Shown: in pieces, positions 1-5,643 of the stretch
Position numbering within the stretch: the stretch's first letter is position 1
How the letters are laid out: each line of letters begins with the position of its first letter
NCBI GenBank assembly: GCA_027489195.1
Contig: JAIYAG010000514.1
Location: forward strand, 1-9,880
Direction: 5' to 3'
Length of the DNA: 9,880 nucleotides
DNA from: Burkholderiales bacterium
Lineage (GTDB): Bacteria; Pseudomonadota; Gammaproteobacteria; Burkholderiales; Burkholderiaceae_E
Translations under genes and position numbers: made by a program
The notes under the pieces: model-generated
Database searches by the model: none
Told to the model about the DNA's origin: nothing
Seen by the model: only the letters and a program-made list of their open reading frames with translations

Positions 1-604
1 AGACGAAGAGCGGCATCTTCATCAGCGTCATCCCCGGCGCCCGCATGTTCAGGATCGTCGTGATGATGTTGATGGAGCCCATGATCGACGAGGCGCCCAG
101 GATGTGCACGGCGAAGATCGCCATGTCCATGCCCACGCCCATCTGGACCGACAGCGGTGCGTACAGCGTCCAGCCCGCGGCGGTGGCACCGCCCGGCACG
201 AAGAACGAGCCCACCAGCAGCAGCGCCGCCGGCGGCATCAGCCAGAAGCTGAAGTTGTTCATCCGTGCGAAGGCCATGTCGCTCGCGCCGATCATCAGCG
301 GAACCTGCCAGTTCGCGAAGCCCACGAACGCCGGCATGATCGCGCCGAAGACCATGATGAGGCCGTGCAGCGTGGTCAGCTGGTTGAAGAACTCCGGCTG
401 CACGTACTGCAGGCCCGGCTGGAAGAGCTCCAGCCGGATGGTGAGCGCCAGCACGCCGCCCGACAGCAGCATGACGAAGGCGAACCACAGGTACAGCGTA
501 CCGATGTCCTTGTGGTTGGTGGCGTAGAGCCAGCGGCGCCATCCGGTCGGATGGTCGTGCGCGTGGTCGTCGTGCCCGGCGTGATGGTCCAGAACTGCGC
601 TCAT
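1..604 (-). CDS. ctaD: Cytochrome c oxidase subunit I, N-terminal 201 residues (runs off left edge)
   Basis: Catalytic subunit of aa3-type cytochrome c oxidase, an inner-membrane haem-copper oxidase that reduces O2 to water and pumps protons. The visible part covers about the first 200 of roughly 530 residues. After a histidine-rich N-terminus (six His between residues 7 and 18) comes the family segment WLYATNHKDIGTLYLWFAF (about 25-43). The TTLHGLIMVF stretch holds His80, the expected low-spin haem a ligand. PAFVGFANWQVPLMIGASDM and the loop with FVPGGATAAGWTLYAPLS follow, all typical of subunit I. The ATG at 604-602 is preceded by GGGAG (615-611) with 6-nt spacing. The binuclear-centre residues (Cu-B histidines, cross-linked Tyr) lie outside the window. 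It follows coxB on the same strand. Identification is secure; only completeness is unknown. Confidence 0.97.
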   Translation of the reverse strand, partial: MSAVLDHHAGHDDHAHDHPTGWRRWLYATNHKDIGTLYLWFAFVMLLSGGVLALTIRLELFQPGLQYVQPEFFNQLTTLHGLIMVFGAIMPAFVGFANWQVPLMIGASDMAFARMNNFSFWLMPPAALLLVGSFFVPGGATAAGWTLYAPLSVQMGVGMDMAIFAVHILGASSIMGSINIITTILNMRAPGMTLMKMPLFV

Positions 605-660
605 CGACTGCTCCCGATCTCGATCTCTGAATTCCGTGCGTCAGCGGTGGTGCGCGTCAT
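601..660 (-). CDS. Possible 19-residue minicistron between coxB and ctaD
   Basis: A short frame, MTRTTADARNSEIEIGSSR, fills the coxB-ctaD gap exactly. Its ATG overlaps the coxB TGA as ATGA (660-657), and its own TGA overlaps the ctaD ATG as ATGA (604-601). Such overlaps are typical of translational coupling, so ribosomes finishing coxB could re-initiate here and be delivered to the ctaD start. No good Shine-Dalgarno precedes it (only GGCGGCG in the coxB tail), while the ctaD GGGAG site lies inside it. The peptide is hydrophilic with no recognisable motif. The double overlap may be chance, since stop and start triplets only need to fall in one phase over 60 bp. No function is claimed. Confidence 0.25.
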   Translation of the reverse strand: MTRTTADARNSEIEIGSSR

Positions 661-1832
661 TTGCGCGCCGCCGTGATGTCCTTGGGCTGAACGATGGCGT
701 CCTCGGGCTTGTTGCCCCACGCGTTGCGCGTGTAGGTCGCGACCGCGGCCAGCTCGACATCGGACAGCTGCTTGAAGGAGGCCATCGCCGTGCCCTGCTT
801 GCCGTTGAGCAGCAGCGCGATCTGGTCGTCCTGCTTGCCCAGCACGAGCTTGGAGCCTTCGAGCGCGGGGAACGCGCCGGCGACGCCCTTGCCGGTGGCC
901 TGGTGGCAGGCGACGCAGTTGGCCGCGTAGACCTTGGCGCCGCGGTCGTTCAGGTCGGCGACCTGCCACTCCTTGGTGGGGTCGTCGGCCTTCGCCAGCA
1001 TCTCCTTCTTCTTGCCGTCGGCCCAGGCCTTGAAGTCCTCCTGGGACTTGACCTCGACCACGATCGGCATGAAGGCGTGGTCCTTGCCGCACAGCTCGGC
1101 ACAGGCGCCGCGGAAGGTGCCGACCTTCTCGGCACGGAACCAGGTGTCGCGCACGAAGCCGGGAATCGCGTCCTGCTTGACGCCGAAGGCCGGCACCATC
1201 CAGGCGTGGATCACGTCGTTGGCGGTGATCACCATCCGGATCTTCTGGCCGACCGGCACCACCAGGGCGTTGTCGACCTCCATCAGGTAGGTCTCGGACT
1301 TCGGCTCCTTGCCCTCGATCTGCGCACGCGGCGTCGACAGCGTCGAGAGCATCGAGATGCCCGCGCCCTCGCCCTTGAGGTACTCGTAGCCCCACTTCCA
1401 CTGGTAGCCGGTGGCCTTGATGGTCAGGTCGGCCTGGGAGGTGTCCTTTTGCTCGACCACCATGCGCGTGGCCGGGATGGCCAGCCCCACGACGATGATG
1501 AACGGCACGATCGTCCACGCGATCTCGACGGCGGTGCTCTCGTGGAAGTCGGCGGACTTGGCGCCGCGGGACTTCCGGTGGGCCCAGAGCGAATAGAACA
1601 TCACCCCGAAGACCGCCACGAAGATCACCAGGCAGACCACCAGCAGGAAGTTGTGGATCCACCACTGGTCTGCCGCGATCCGGGTCACCCCGGGGGTCAG
1701 GTTGAGCTGGTTGACCCCGGGGCCGCCGGGCATGTCGTTGACCGCCCAGGAAGCCCCGGCCATCAGCGCCGCTGCCGCGCCCACTGCAGATCGAACCATC
1801 CCCGCCCCGCGTTTCGTCTTGTGCCGTCCCAT
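657..1832 (-). CDS. coxB: Cytochrome c oxidase subunit II with C-terminal cytochrome c domain
   Basis: Subunit II accepts electrons at the CuA centre and passes them to subunit I. The 391-residue product has, in order: a signal peptide (positive residues 3-14, hydrophobic core, likely cleavage after ASWA near 30); two membrane helices (about 60-83 and 103-125) with the family VEIAWTIVPF segment; and a periplasmic cupredoxin domain. CuA ligands are visible as His209 (VIHAW) and CAELCGKDHAFM: Cys244, Glu246, Cys248, His252, Met255. Residues about 293-375 form a class I cytochrome c domain with CVACH (Cys306, Cys309, His310) and probable axial Met350 (GTAMASF). I chose the ATG at 1832 because GGTGAG lies 4-5 nt upstream. 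A TTG at 1850 overlaps the preceding stop as TTGA and cannot be excluded. It lies 14 bp after the DUF2244 gene, in one operon with ctaD. Confidence 0.96.
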   Translation of the reverse strand: MGRHKTKRGAGMVRSAVGAAAALMAGASWAVNDMPGGPGVNQLNLTPGVTRIAADQWWIHNFLLVVCLVIFVAVFGVMFYSLWAHRKSRGAKSADFHESTAVEIAWTIVPFIIVVGLAIPATRMVVEQKDTSQADLTIKATGYQWKWGYEYLKGEGAGISMLSTLSTPRAQIEGKEPKSETYLMEVDNALVVPVGQKIRMVITANDVIHAWMVPAFGVKQDAIPGFVRDTWFRAEKVGTFRGACAELCGKDHAFMPIVVEVKSQEDFKAWADGKKKEMLAKADDPTKEWQVADLNDRGAKVYAANCVACHQATGKGVAGAFPALEGSKLVLGKQDDQIALLLNGKQGTAMASFKQLSDVELAAVATYTRNAWGNKPEDAIVQPKDITAARK

Positions 1833-1846
1833 GCTCTCACCAAAGA

Positions 1847-2335
1847 TCAACTTCGAATGCCCTGCAGCGTGCTGCGCAGCTGCCTCGCCAGGTCGCGCCG
1901 GTCGGACTCGGGGACGAAGCGCCCCACCTCGATCCGACGGCCGGCCGCGACCAGGCCGATCAATTCACGCCGTGTACCGGAGTACTCGACCCGCGTCCAT
2001 GCCGGCGCGCACTGCTCCCGCCGCAACCGATCTCCCCTGCAGGTCTCGACCAGCAGGCAATCGCGGCACACCACGATGCGCTCGTAGTCCGCCGCATGTC
2101 GGGCGTACAAGACGAACGCGGCGCCGAGCGCAAGCACCTCGATGCAGGCGAACGGCAGCACCAACCACGCACCCCAGGTCGCGAAGAAGATCGCGATCGA
2201 CAGCGACACGGTGGCCAATGCACCGAATATCGTCGCCAGCTGCCGGGGCGCCAGCGAGCAGTTGCGCTTCAGCAACCACTCCTGCTGCTGCGAGGACGCG
2301 ACATGGATCCACGGATACTGCATCGGGAAGGACAT
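1847..2335 (-). CDS. DUF2244 family small membrane protein upstream of coxB
   Basis: A 162-residue protein with an N-terminal soluble stretch (WLLKRNCSLAPRQL around 20-33), two closely spaced hydrophobic helices (about 34-52 and 56-77) and a C-terminal cytoplasmic or interfacial domain (80-160) with VVCRDCLLVET and a WTRVEYSG segment. Layout and length match DUF2244, a family whose biochemical role is unknown and which I recall being often encoded next to cox genes in proteobacteria. That neighbourhood suggests a part in oxidase assembly or membrane function, which is inference. The ATG at 2335 is the first start after a strong promoter. The ribosome binding site is poor (GAAG almost against the start), so leader-dependent or weak initiation is possible. 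The stop is 14 bp before the coxB start, implying co-transcription. Confidence 0.85.
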   Translation of the reverse strand: MSFPMQYPWIHVASSQQQEWLLKRNCSLAPRQLATIFGALATVSLSIAIFFATWGAWLVLPFACIEVLALGAAFVLYARHAADYERIVVCRDCLLVETCRGDRLRREQCAPAWTRVEYSGTRRELIGLVAAGRRIEVGRFVPESDRRDLARQLRSTLQGIRS

Positions 2336-2362
2336 GCTTCAGGGCGTCCGGCGCAACGCGGA

Positions 2363-2392
2363 ATTATAGGCTTCGGGCGGGAGTGCCAGCAA
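2363..2392 (-). promoter_or_regulatory. Predicted sigma70 promoter of the DUF2244-coxB-ctaD operon
   Basis: On the minus strand a perfect -10 box TATAAT (2368-2363) follows TTGCTG (2392-2387) with an 18-bp spacer. A perfect TATAAT is unusual in DNA this rich in GC, and it lies about 27 nt before the DUF2244 ATG, giving a leader of roughly 20 nt. The -35 matches the consensus only in TTG. Confidence 0.6.
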
Positions 2393-2399
2393 GCCGAGG

Positions 2400-2430
2400 C
2401 CGGATGCATGGCGGTTCTGACGCATGCCGG
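2400..2430. other. Imperfect inverted repeat in the bioC-DUF2244 gap
   Basis: In the 157-bp gap between the bioC stop and the DUF2244 start, CCGGATGCATG (2400-2410) can pair with CATGCCGG (2423-2430), leaving a 3-nt bulge. No T-run follows on either strand, so it is not a convincing intrinsic terminator. It could still limit read-through from bioC. Apart from this and the promoter, nothing is visible in the gap. Confidence 0.25.
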
Positions 2431-2492
2431 ACCTGGAAAGTTGCGGGGAAGGTTACGGGGACGAGCGCGGGCCGACGGGCGGTGGCGCGACC

Positions 2493-3425
2493 TCAGCGCC
2501 CGCCGCCGCGCCGCGCCGGCGGCGGGCGGAACTCGACCGGCGACCAGCCCTGCGGGGGGCGCTTCTTCTCGCCGATCCACGCATGGCCGTAGACGAGCTC
2601 GAAGCCGGCCGCCATCGGCGCGGTCGGGTCGGGGCCCCGCAGCCGGGCGGCGAGCGCGGCCAGGGCCCGGTCGCGGCGGCCCGGCGTGGCGAGGCCGCGG
2701 GGCCGGCCGAGGCGGGCGTCGCCGCCGAGCGCGCGCAGGTCGGCCAGGAGCCGTGCCGGGTCGCTCCAGGTGACGGTCAGCCGCTCGGCGTCCATCACCG
2801 GCTCGGCGAAGCCCGCGCCGACCAGCGCGTCGCCGATGTCGTGCAGGTCAGGCAGCGCGGGCATGGCCAGACCCGCCGCGCGCAGCTCGGCGAGGGTGTC
2901 GACCCCGAGGGCGCTGAAGGTGAGCAGGCCGCCCGGGCGCAGCACGCGGTACCACTCGGCGATCGCGGCCGGGACGTCGTCGAACCAGTGGAAGGCCAGG
3001 TTCGACCAGACGAGATCGACCGAGCCGGTGGCGACCGGCAGGCGGTGGGCGTCGCCGACCAGGTAGCGGGCGAGCGGGCCGCCGCGGGCATCGGCGCCGC
3101 GGCCGGACAGGCGCCGGACCAGGCCGGTCGTCCAGCTGCCGCCGACCGGCCGGTCGAGGGCGGCGGCGCGCGCGATGCGGCGCGGCGACAGGTCCACGCC
3201 GATCGCCTCGGCCTGCGGCCAGCGGCCCCGCAGCCGACGCGCGCCGTCGCCCAGGCCGCAGCCGACGTCGAGCACCCGGGCCGGCACCAGCTTCACCAGC
3301 TCCAGGCGCTCGAGCATCCGGCGCTCGACCTCGCGCAGCAGGAAGTCGCCGGGATCGGGGGAGGCGGCGCGGCGGTCGAACTGGCGACGCACCGACGAAC
3401 GATCTAGATCGGAAGGCTCGGCCAT
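2493..3425 (-). CDS. bioC: BioC-like malonyl-ACP O-methyltransferase (SAM-dependent)
   Basis: A 310-residue class I SAM-dependent methyltransferase. The N-terminal SSVRRQFDRRAAS stretch (10-22) is typical of BioC, as is the order that follows: motif I VLDVGCGLGDG (51-61), the acidic end of strand 2 IGVDLS (75-80), GDAHRLP (124-130), DLVWSNLAFHWFDD (137-150), and VLRPGGLLTFSALGVDTLAELR (161-182). Near the C-terminus FELVYGHAWIGEKK (275-288) also fits the family. BioC methylates the free carboxyl of malonyl-ACP so that fatty acid synthesis can build the pimeloyl moiety of biotin. No other bio gene is present, so a related carboxyl methyltransferase role is the main alternative. The ATG at 3425 lacks a clear Shine-Dalgarno. 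The last 20 residues are a Pro/Arg/Gly-rich tail. It is divergent from comF across 40 bp. Confidence 0.75.
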   Translation of the reverse strand: MAEPSDLDRSSVRRQFDRRAASPDPGDFLLREVERRMLERLELVKLVPARVLDVGCGLGDGARRLRGRWPQAEAIGVDLSPRRIARAAALDRPVGGSWTTGLVRRLSGRGADARGGPLARYLVGDAHRLPVATGSVDLVWSNLAFHWFDDVPAAIAEWYRVLRPGGLLTFSALGVDTLAELRAAGLAMPALPDLHDIGDALVGAGFAEPVMDAERLTVTWSDPARLLADLRALGGDARLGRPRGLATPGRRDRALAALAARLRGPDPTAPMAAGFELVYGHAWIGEKKRPPQGWSPVEFRPPPARRGGGR

Positions 3426-3434
3426 CGTCGACCC

Positions 3435-3440
3435 AGTATA
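3435..3440 (-). promoter_or_regulatory. Possible -10 box of bioC in the 40-bp divergent region
   Basis: TATACT on the minus strand (5 of 6 to TATAAT) lies 9 nt before the bioC ATG, so a transcript starting from it would have almost no leader. This fits the weak ribosome binding site. No -35 box is recognisable at the right distance. The site contains the palindrome GTATAC, so a TATACG reading also exists on the comF side. Confidence 0.35.
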
Positions 3441-3465
3441 CGGGCGCTGCGCTAGCCTTCCCGGG

Positions 3466-4236
3466 ATGCACGCGAGCTCGTCCCGCCCCCTCGCCCACCC
3501 TGTCGCCCGCGCCCGCCGACGGCTCGGCGGCTGGCTCGACCACCTCGCCCCGCGCGGCTGCGCGCTGTGCGGCACGGCGCTCGCGCCGCGCGCGTTCCCG
3601 GCCTTCTGCACCGGCTGCCTGCTCGACCTGCCGGGCGCGCGGCGGGCGCGCTGCGGGCGCTGCGGACAGCCGACCGACGCGCCCGCGCCGGCCTGCACCG
3701 CCTGCGCGGCCGAGGCGCCGTCCGCACTCGACGCCACGCTCGCCGCCGCCGACTACGCGCCGCCCCTGGACCGCGTGGTCACCGCGCTCAAGTTCGGCCG
3801 CCAGCTCCCGCTGGCCCGGCCGCTCGGCGAGTTGCTCGCGGCGCGCTGGGCAGGCGCGCTGCAGGGCGAGCCGCTCGACTGCCTGGTGCCGGTGCCGCTC
3901 GCGCCCGGGCGACTGGCGCAGCGCGGCTTCAACCAGTCGCTCGAGATGGCGCGGGCGATGTCGGCCGCGCTCGCGCACGCGTTCGAGCCGCTTCCGGTGC
4001 AGCCGCGCAGGCTGTCGCGCCTGCGCGAGACGCCGCCGCAGGCGGCGCTCGGCCTCGCGGAGCGCCGCACCAACCTGCTCGGCTGCTTCGCCTGCTCCGG
4101 CCGCCTGGACGGGCTGCGCATCGGCCTGGTCGACGACGTGATGACCACCGGCAGCACGGTCGGCGAGGCCGCGCGGGTGCTCAAGGCCGCGGGCGCGACG
4201 CGGGTGGTGGCGCTGGTGGCGGCCCGGGCCCCCTAG
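3466..4236 (+). CDS. comF: ComF family protein (phosphoribosyltransferase-like, zinc-finger N-terminus)
   Basis: A 256-residue protein of the ComF/GntX family. The N-terminal third carries paired cysteines CALC (32-35), CTGC (48-51), CGRC (63-66) and CTAC (77-80), which should bind zinc. The C-terminal part is a type I phosphoribosyltransferase fold with VPVPLAPGRLAQRGFNQS (141-158) and the PRPP-binding loop LVDDVMTTGST (221-231). In naturally competent bacteria ComF is needed for uptake or handling of transforming DNA; in other proteobacteria the homologue's role is less clear, so competence should not be assumed. The ATG at 3466 is the start that places the first cysteine pair at the usual distance from the N-terminus. 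GGG lies directly upstream, so initiation looks weak. The stop is 10 bp before trmL, indicating one transcript. Confidence 0.9.
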   Translation: MHASSSRPLAHPVARARRRLGGWLDHLAPRGCALCGTALAPRAFPAFCTGCLLDLPGARRARCGRCGQPTDAPAPACTACAAEAPSALDATLAAADYAPPLDRVVTALKFGRQLPLARPLGELLAARWAGALQGEPLDCLVPVPLAPGRLAQRGFNQSLEMARAMSAALAHAFEPLPVQPRRLSRLRETPPQAALGLAERRTNLLGCFACSGRLDGLRIGLVDDVMTTGSTVGEAARVLKAAGATRVVALVAARAP

Positions 4237-4246
4237 ACTGCGGGCC

Positions 4247-4717
4247 ATGCTCCGAGTCGTCCTGGTCCACCCCGAGATCCCGCCGAACACCGGCAACGTC
4301 ATCCGCCTGTGCGCCAACACCGGCGCGGCGCTGCACCTGGTCGAGCCGCTGGGCTTCGAGCTCGACGACGCGAAGCTGCGGCGCGCCGGGCTCGACTACC
4401 ACGAGTGGGCGGGGCTGCGCGTGCACGCGAGCTGGGCGGCCCTGCTGGCCGCCGAGTCGCCCGATCCGCAGCGGATGTTCGCGCTGACCACCCACGGCGC
4501 GCGCCGGCCGGTCGACGTCGCGTTCCGCGAAGGCGACTGGCTGGTGTTCGGCGCCGAGAGCGCGGGGCTGCCGCCGGCGCTGCGCGAGTCGTTCGCGCCC
4601 GAGCAGCGGCTGCGCCTGCCGATGCGGCCGCAGAACCGCAGCCTGAACCTGTCGAACGCGGTGGCGGTGACGGTGTTCGAGGCCTGGCGGCAGCTCGGGT
4701 ACGCAGGCGCGGGCTGA
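4247..4717 (+). CDS. trmL: tRNA (cytidine/uridine-34-2'-O)-methyltransferase TrmL
   Basis: A 156-residue SPOUT-class methyltransferase, almost the length of E. coli TrmL. It methylates the 2'-O of the wobble nucleotide in tRNA-Leu (CAA and UAA anticodons) using SAM, as a homodimer in the cytoplasm. Family motifs are all present: HPEIPPNTGNVIRLCANTG (8-26), GLDYHEWA (48-55), VFGAESAGLP (100-109), and the C-terminal trefoil-knot segment LPMRPQNRSLNLSNAVAV (124-141) ending in FEAWRQLGY. No residue known to be essential appears to be missing. The ATG at 4247 follows the comF stop by 10 bp. The upstream GCGGG is a weak ribosome binding site, so coupling to comF is plausible. The gene ends 21 bp from the convergent IclR gene with no terminator hairpin visible between them. 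Confidence 0.95.
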   Translation: MLRVVLVHPEIPPNTGNVIRLCANTGAALHLVEPLGFELDDAKLRRAGLDYHEWAGLRVHASWAALLAAESPDPQRMFALTTHGARRPVDVAFREGDWLVFGAESAGLPPALRESFAPEQRLRLPMRPQNRSLNLSNAVAVTVFEAWRQLGYAGAG

Positions 4718-4738
4718 GACCTCGGACCGGGCCGCCGT

Positions 4739-5542
4739 TCAGGCCTCGACCGCTCCCGGCCGCGCCCCGAGCCGCGCCGAGATCCGCGCCGCCGCCACCG
4801 CCTGGCGCTCGCGCGCCTCGATCACCGACACCGCGACGTCGCGCTGCGCGAGGTAGTTCTGCGCGAGCGTGGCGATCGCCGCGCCGTGCGCGTCGAGGAT
4901 CGGAAAGCACAGGTCGAGGATGCCGGGCAGCGTGTCGCTGCGGCGCTGCTCGTAGCCCTGGCGACGGATGCGCTCCAGGCCGCGCAGCAGCGCGGCCCGC
5001 GACGGCGCCTTCGGATCCCCGTCGCGCATCTCGTCGACCAGCGCGGCGCGCCGCGCCTCGGGCTGGAAGGCGGCGAGCACCCACGGCGACACCCGATCGG
5101 CGCGAAACGGGAAGTGCGCCCCCTCGCGCATCCGGAAGCCCATCGCCTCGGGGCTGTCGACCTGGGCGAGCACCAGGATGCGTCGGTCGTGATGGACGAC
5201 GAGGTGGTTCGACTGCCGGGTGTCGGCTGCGAGCGCGCGCATCTCGGGCAGCGCCGCGGTGAGCAGCCGGTGGACCGGCGCCTGCCGGTGCGCGAGCTCG
5301 AAGAGCGCCAGCGTCGTCGCATAGCCGCCGTCCTCGCCGCGCGCGATCCAGCCGCGGCGCTCGAGCACCTCGAGCATCCGGAAGATCTCGCTCGCCGAGC
5401 GGCCCAGGCGCTGCGCGATCTGGTTCTGGCTCAGCGGCACCGGCTCGCCGGCGAGCAGCTCGACGATGTCGAGCCCCTTCTCGAGCGCCGGCGCCTCGTA
5501 GCGCGGTGCGACCGACGTGACCGATGCGAGCGACCTTGACAT
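4739..5542 (-). CDS. IclR family transcriptional regulator
   Basis: A 267-residue regulator with an N-terminal winged helix-turn-helix (about 16-75: ALEKGLDIVELL, then LSQNQIAQRLGRSASEIFRMLEVLERRGWI) and a C-terminal effector-binding domain (about 90-260) with the family segment VLAQVDSPEAMGFRMREG (124-141) and LCFPILDAHGAAIATL (211-226). IclR proteins bind DNA as dimers or tetramers and usually respond to a substrate or intermediate of the adjacent pathway, acting as repressor, activator or both. It is transcribed divergently from the oxygenase-TRAP-dehydrogenase genes across 101 bp holding a perfect inverted repeat, so it very probably controls them and itself. The ATG at 5542 is the only reasonable start; TAAAAT (5554-5549) upstream may be its -10 box and the ribosome binding site is weak. 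The effector is unknown. Confidence 0.93.
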   Translation of the reverse strand: MSRSLASVTSVAPRYEAPALEKGLDIVELLAGEPVPLSQNQIAQRLGRSASEIFRMLEVLERRGWIARGEDGGYATTLALFELAHRQAPVHRLLTAALPEMRALAADTRQSNHLVVHHDRRILVLAQVDSPEAMGFRMREGAHFPFRADRVSPWVLAAFQPEARRAALVDEMRDGDPKAPSRAALLRGLERIRRQGYEQRRSDTLPGILDLCFPILDAHGAAIATLAQNYLAQRDVAVSVIEARERQAVAAARISARLGARPGAVEA

Positions 5543-5548
5543 CCGGTC

Positions 5549-5554
5549 ATTTTA
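5549..5554 (-). promoter_or_regulatory. Possible -10 box of the IclR gene
   Basis: TAAAAT on the minus strand (5 of 6 to TATAAT) lies 6 nt before the IclR ATG. That would give a very short or leaderless transcript, matching the lack of a clear Shine-Dalgarno. The -35 position falls over TTACTG, a poor match that lies inside the inverted repeat at 5568-5583, a geometry suited to autoregulation. Confidence 0.35.
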
Positions 5555-5558
5555 GGGA

Positions 5559-5583
5559 TGAAACTCGTTTTCAGTAATGAAAA
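5559..5583. promoter_or_regulatory. Probable IclR-type operator: three alternating TGAAA/TTTCA half-sites
   Basis: TTTTCA (5568-5573) and TGAAAA (5578-5583) form a perfect 6-bp inverted repeat with a 4-bp spacer. A further TGAAA at 5559-5563 makes a second inverted pair with TTTCA (5569-5573) and a direct repeat ATGAAA (5558-5563 and 5577-5582) 19 bp apart. This is the AT-rich part of an otherwise GC-rich divergent region, directly upstream of an IclR gene. Dyads with AT-rich arms are common IclR-family sites. Binding is inferred. Confidence 0.6.
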
Positions 5584-5588
5584 GACGA

Positions 5589-5628
5589 CGGCCCCCAGGG
5601 CCGCGCAGGCGACGGCCCCGCGGGGCCG
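5589..5628 (+). promoter_or_regulatory. Two tandem leader hairpins with identical stems upstream of the oxygenase
   Basis: CGGCCC (5589-5594) pairs with GGGCCG (5598-5603) across loop CCA. CGGCCC (5613-5618) pairs with GGGCCG (5623-5628) across loop CGCG; the second unit CGGCCCCGCGGGGCCG is a perfect 16-bp palindrome. The units share the direct repeat GACGGCCCC (5587-5595 and 5611-5619) with a 24-bp period. Because the arms are identical, the middle two arms can also pair with each other. The second hairpin touches the GGAGGAG ribosome binding site at 5629-5635. A leader-RNA role is inferred, and GC-rich DNA forms such stems easily. Confidence 0.4.
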
Positions 5629-5643
5629 GGAGGAGACGACACA

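Noticed and set aside
1848..1850. TTG start for coxB overlapping the DUF2244 stop (TTGA)
   Set aside because: The ATG at 1832 has a well-placed GGTGAG and gives a normal signal peptide; the TTG has no comparable site. It remains a minor alternative.
636..2087. A 483-codon plus-strand frame across coxB and the DUF2244 gene
   Set aside because: Antisense shadow of coxB and DUF2244, both supported by motifs and spacing.
2848..4320. A 490-codon minus-strand frame over comF and part of bioC
   Set aside because: Out of frame with bioC and antisense to comF; composition is typical of shadow frames.
4718..4738. Terminator between convergent trmL and IclR genes
   Set aside because: The 21-bp gap has no stem of useful length and no T-run on either strand.
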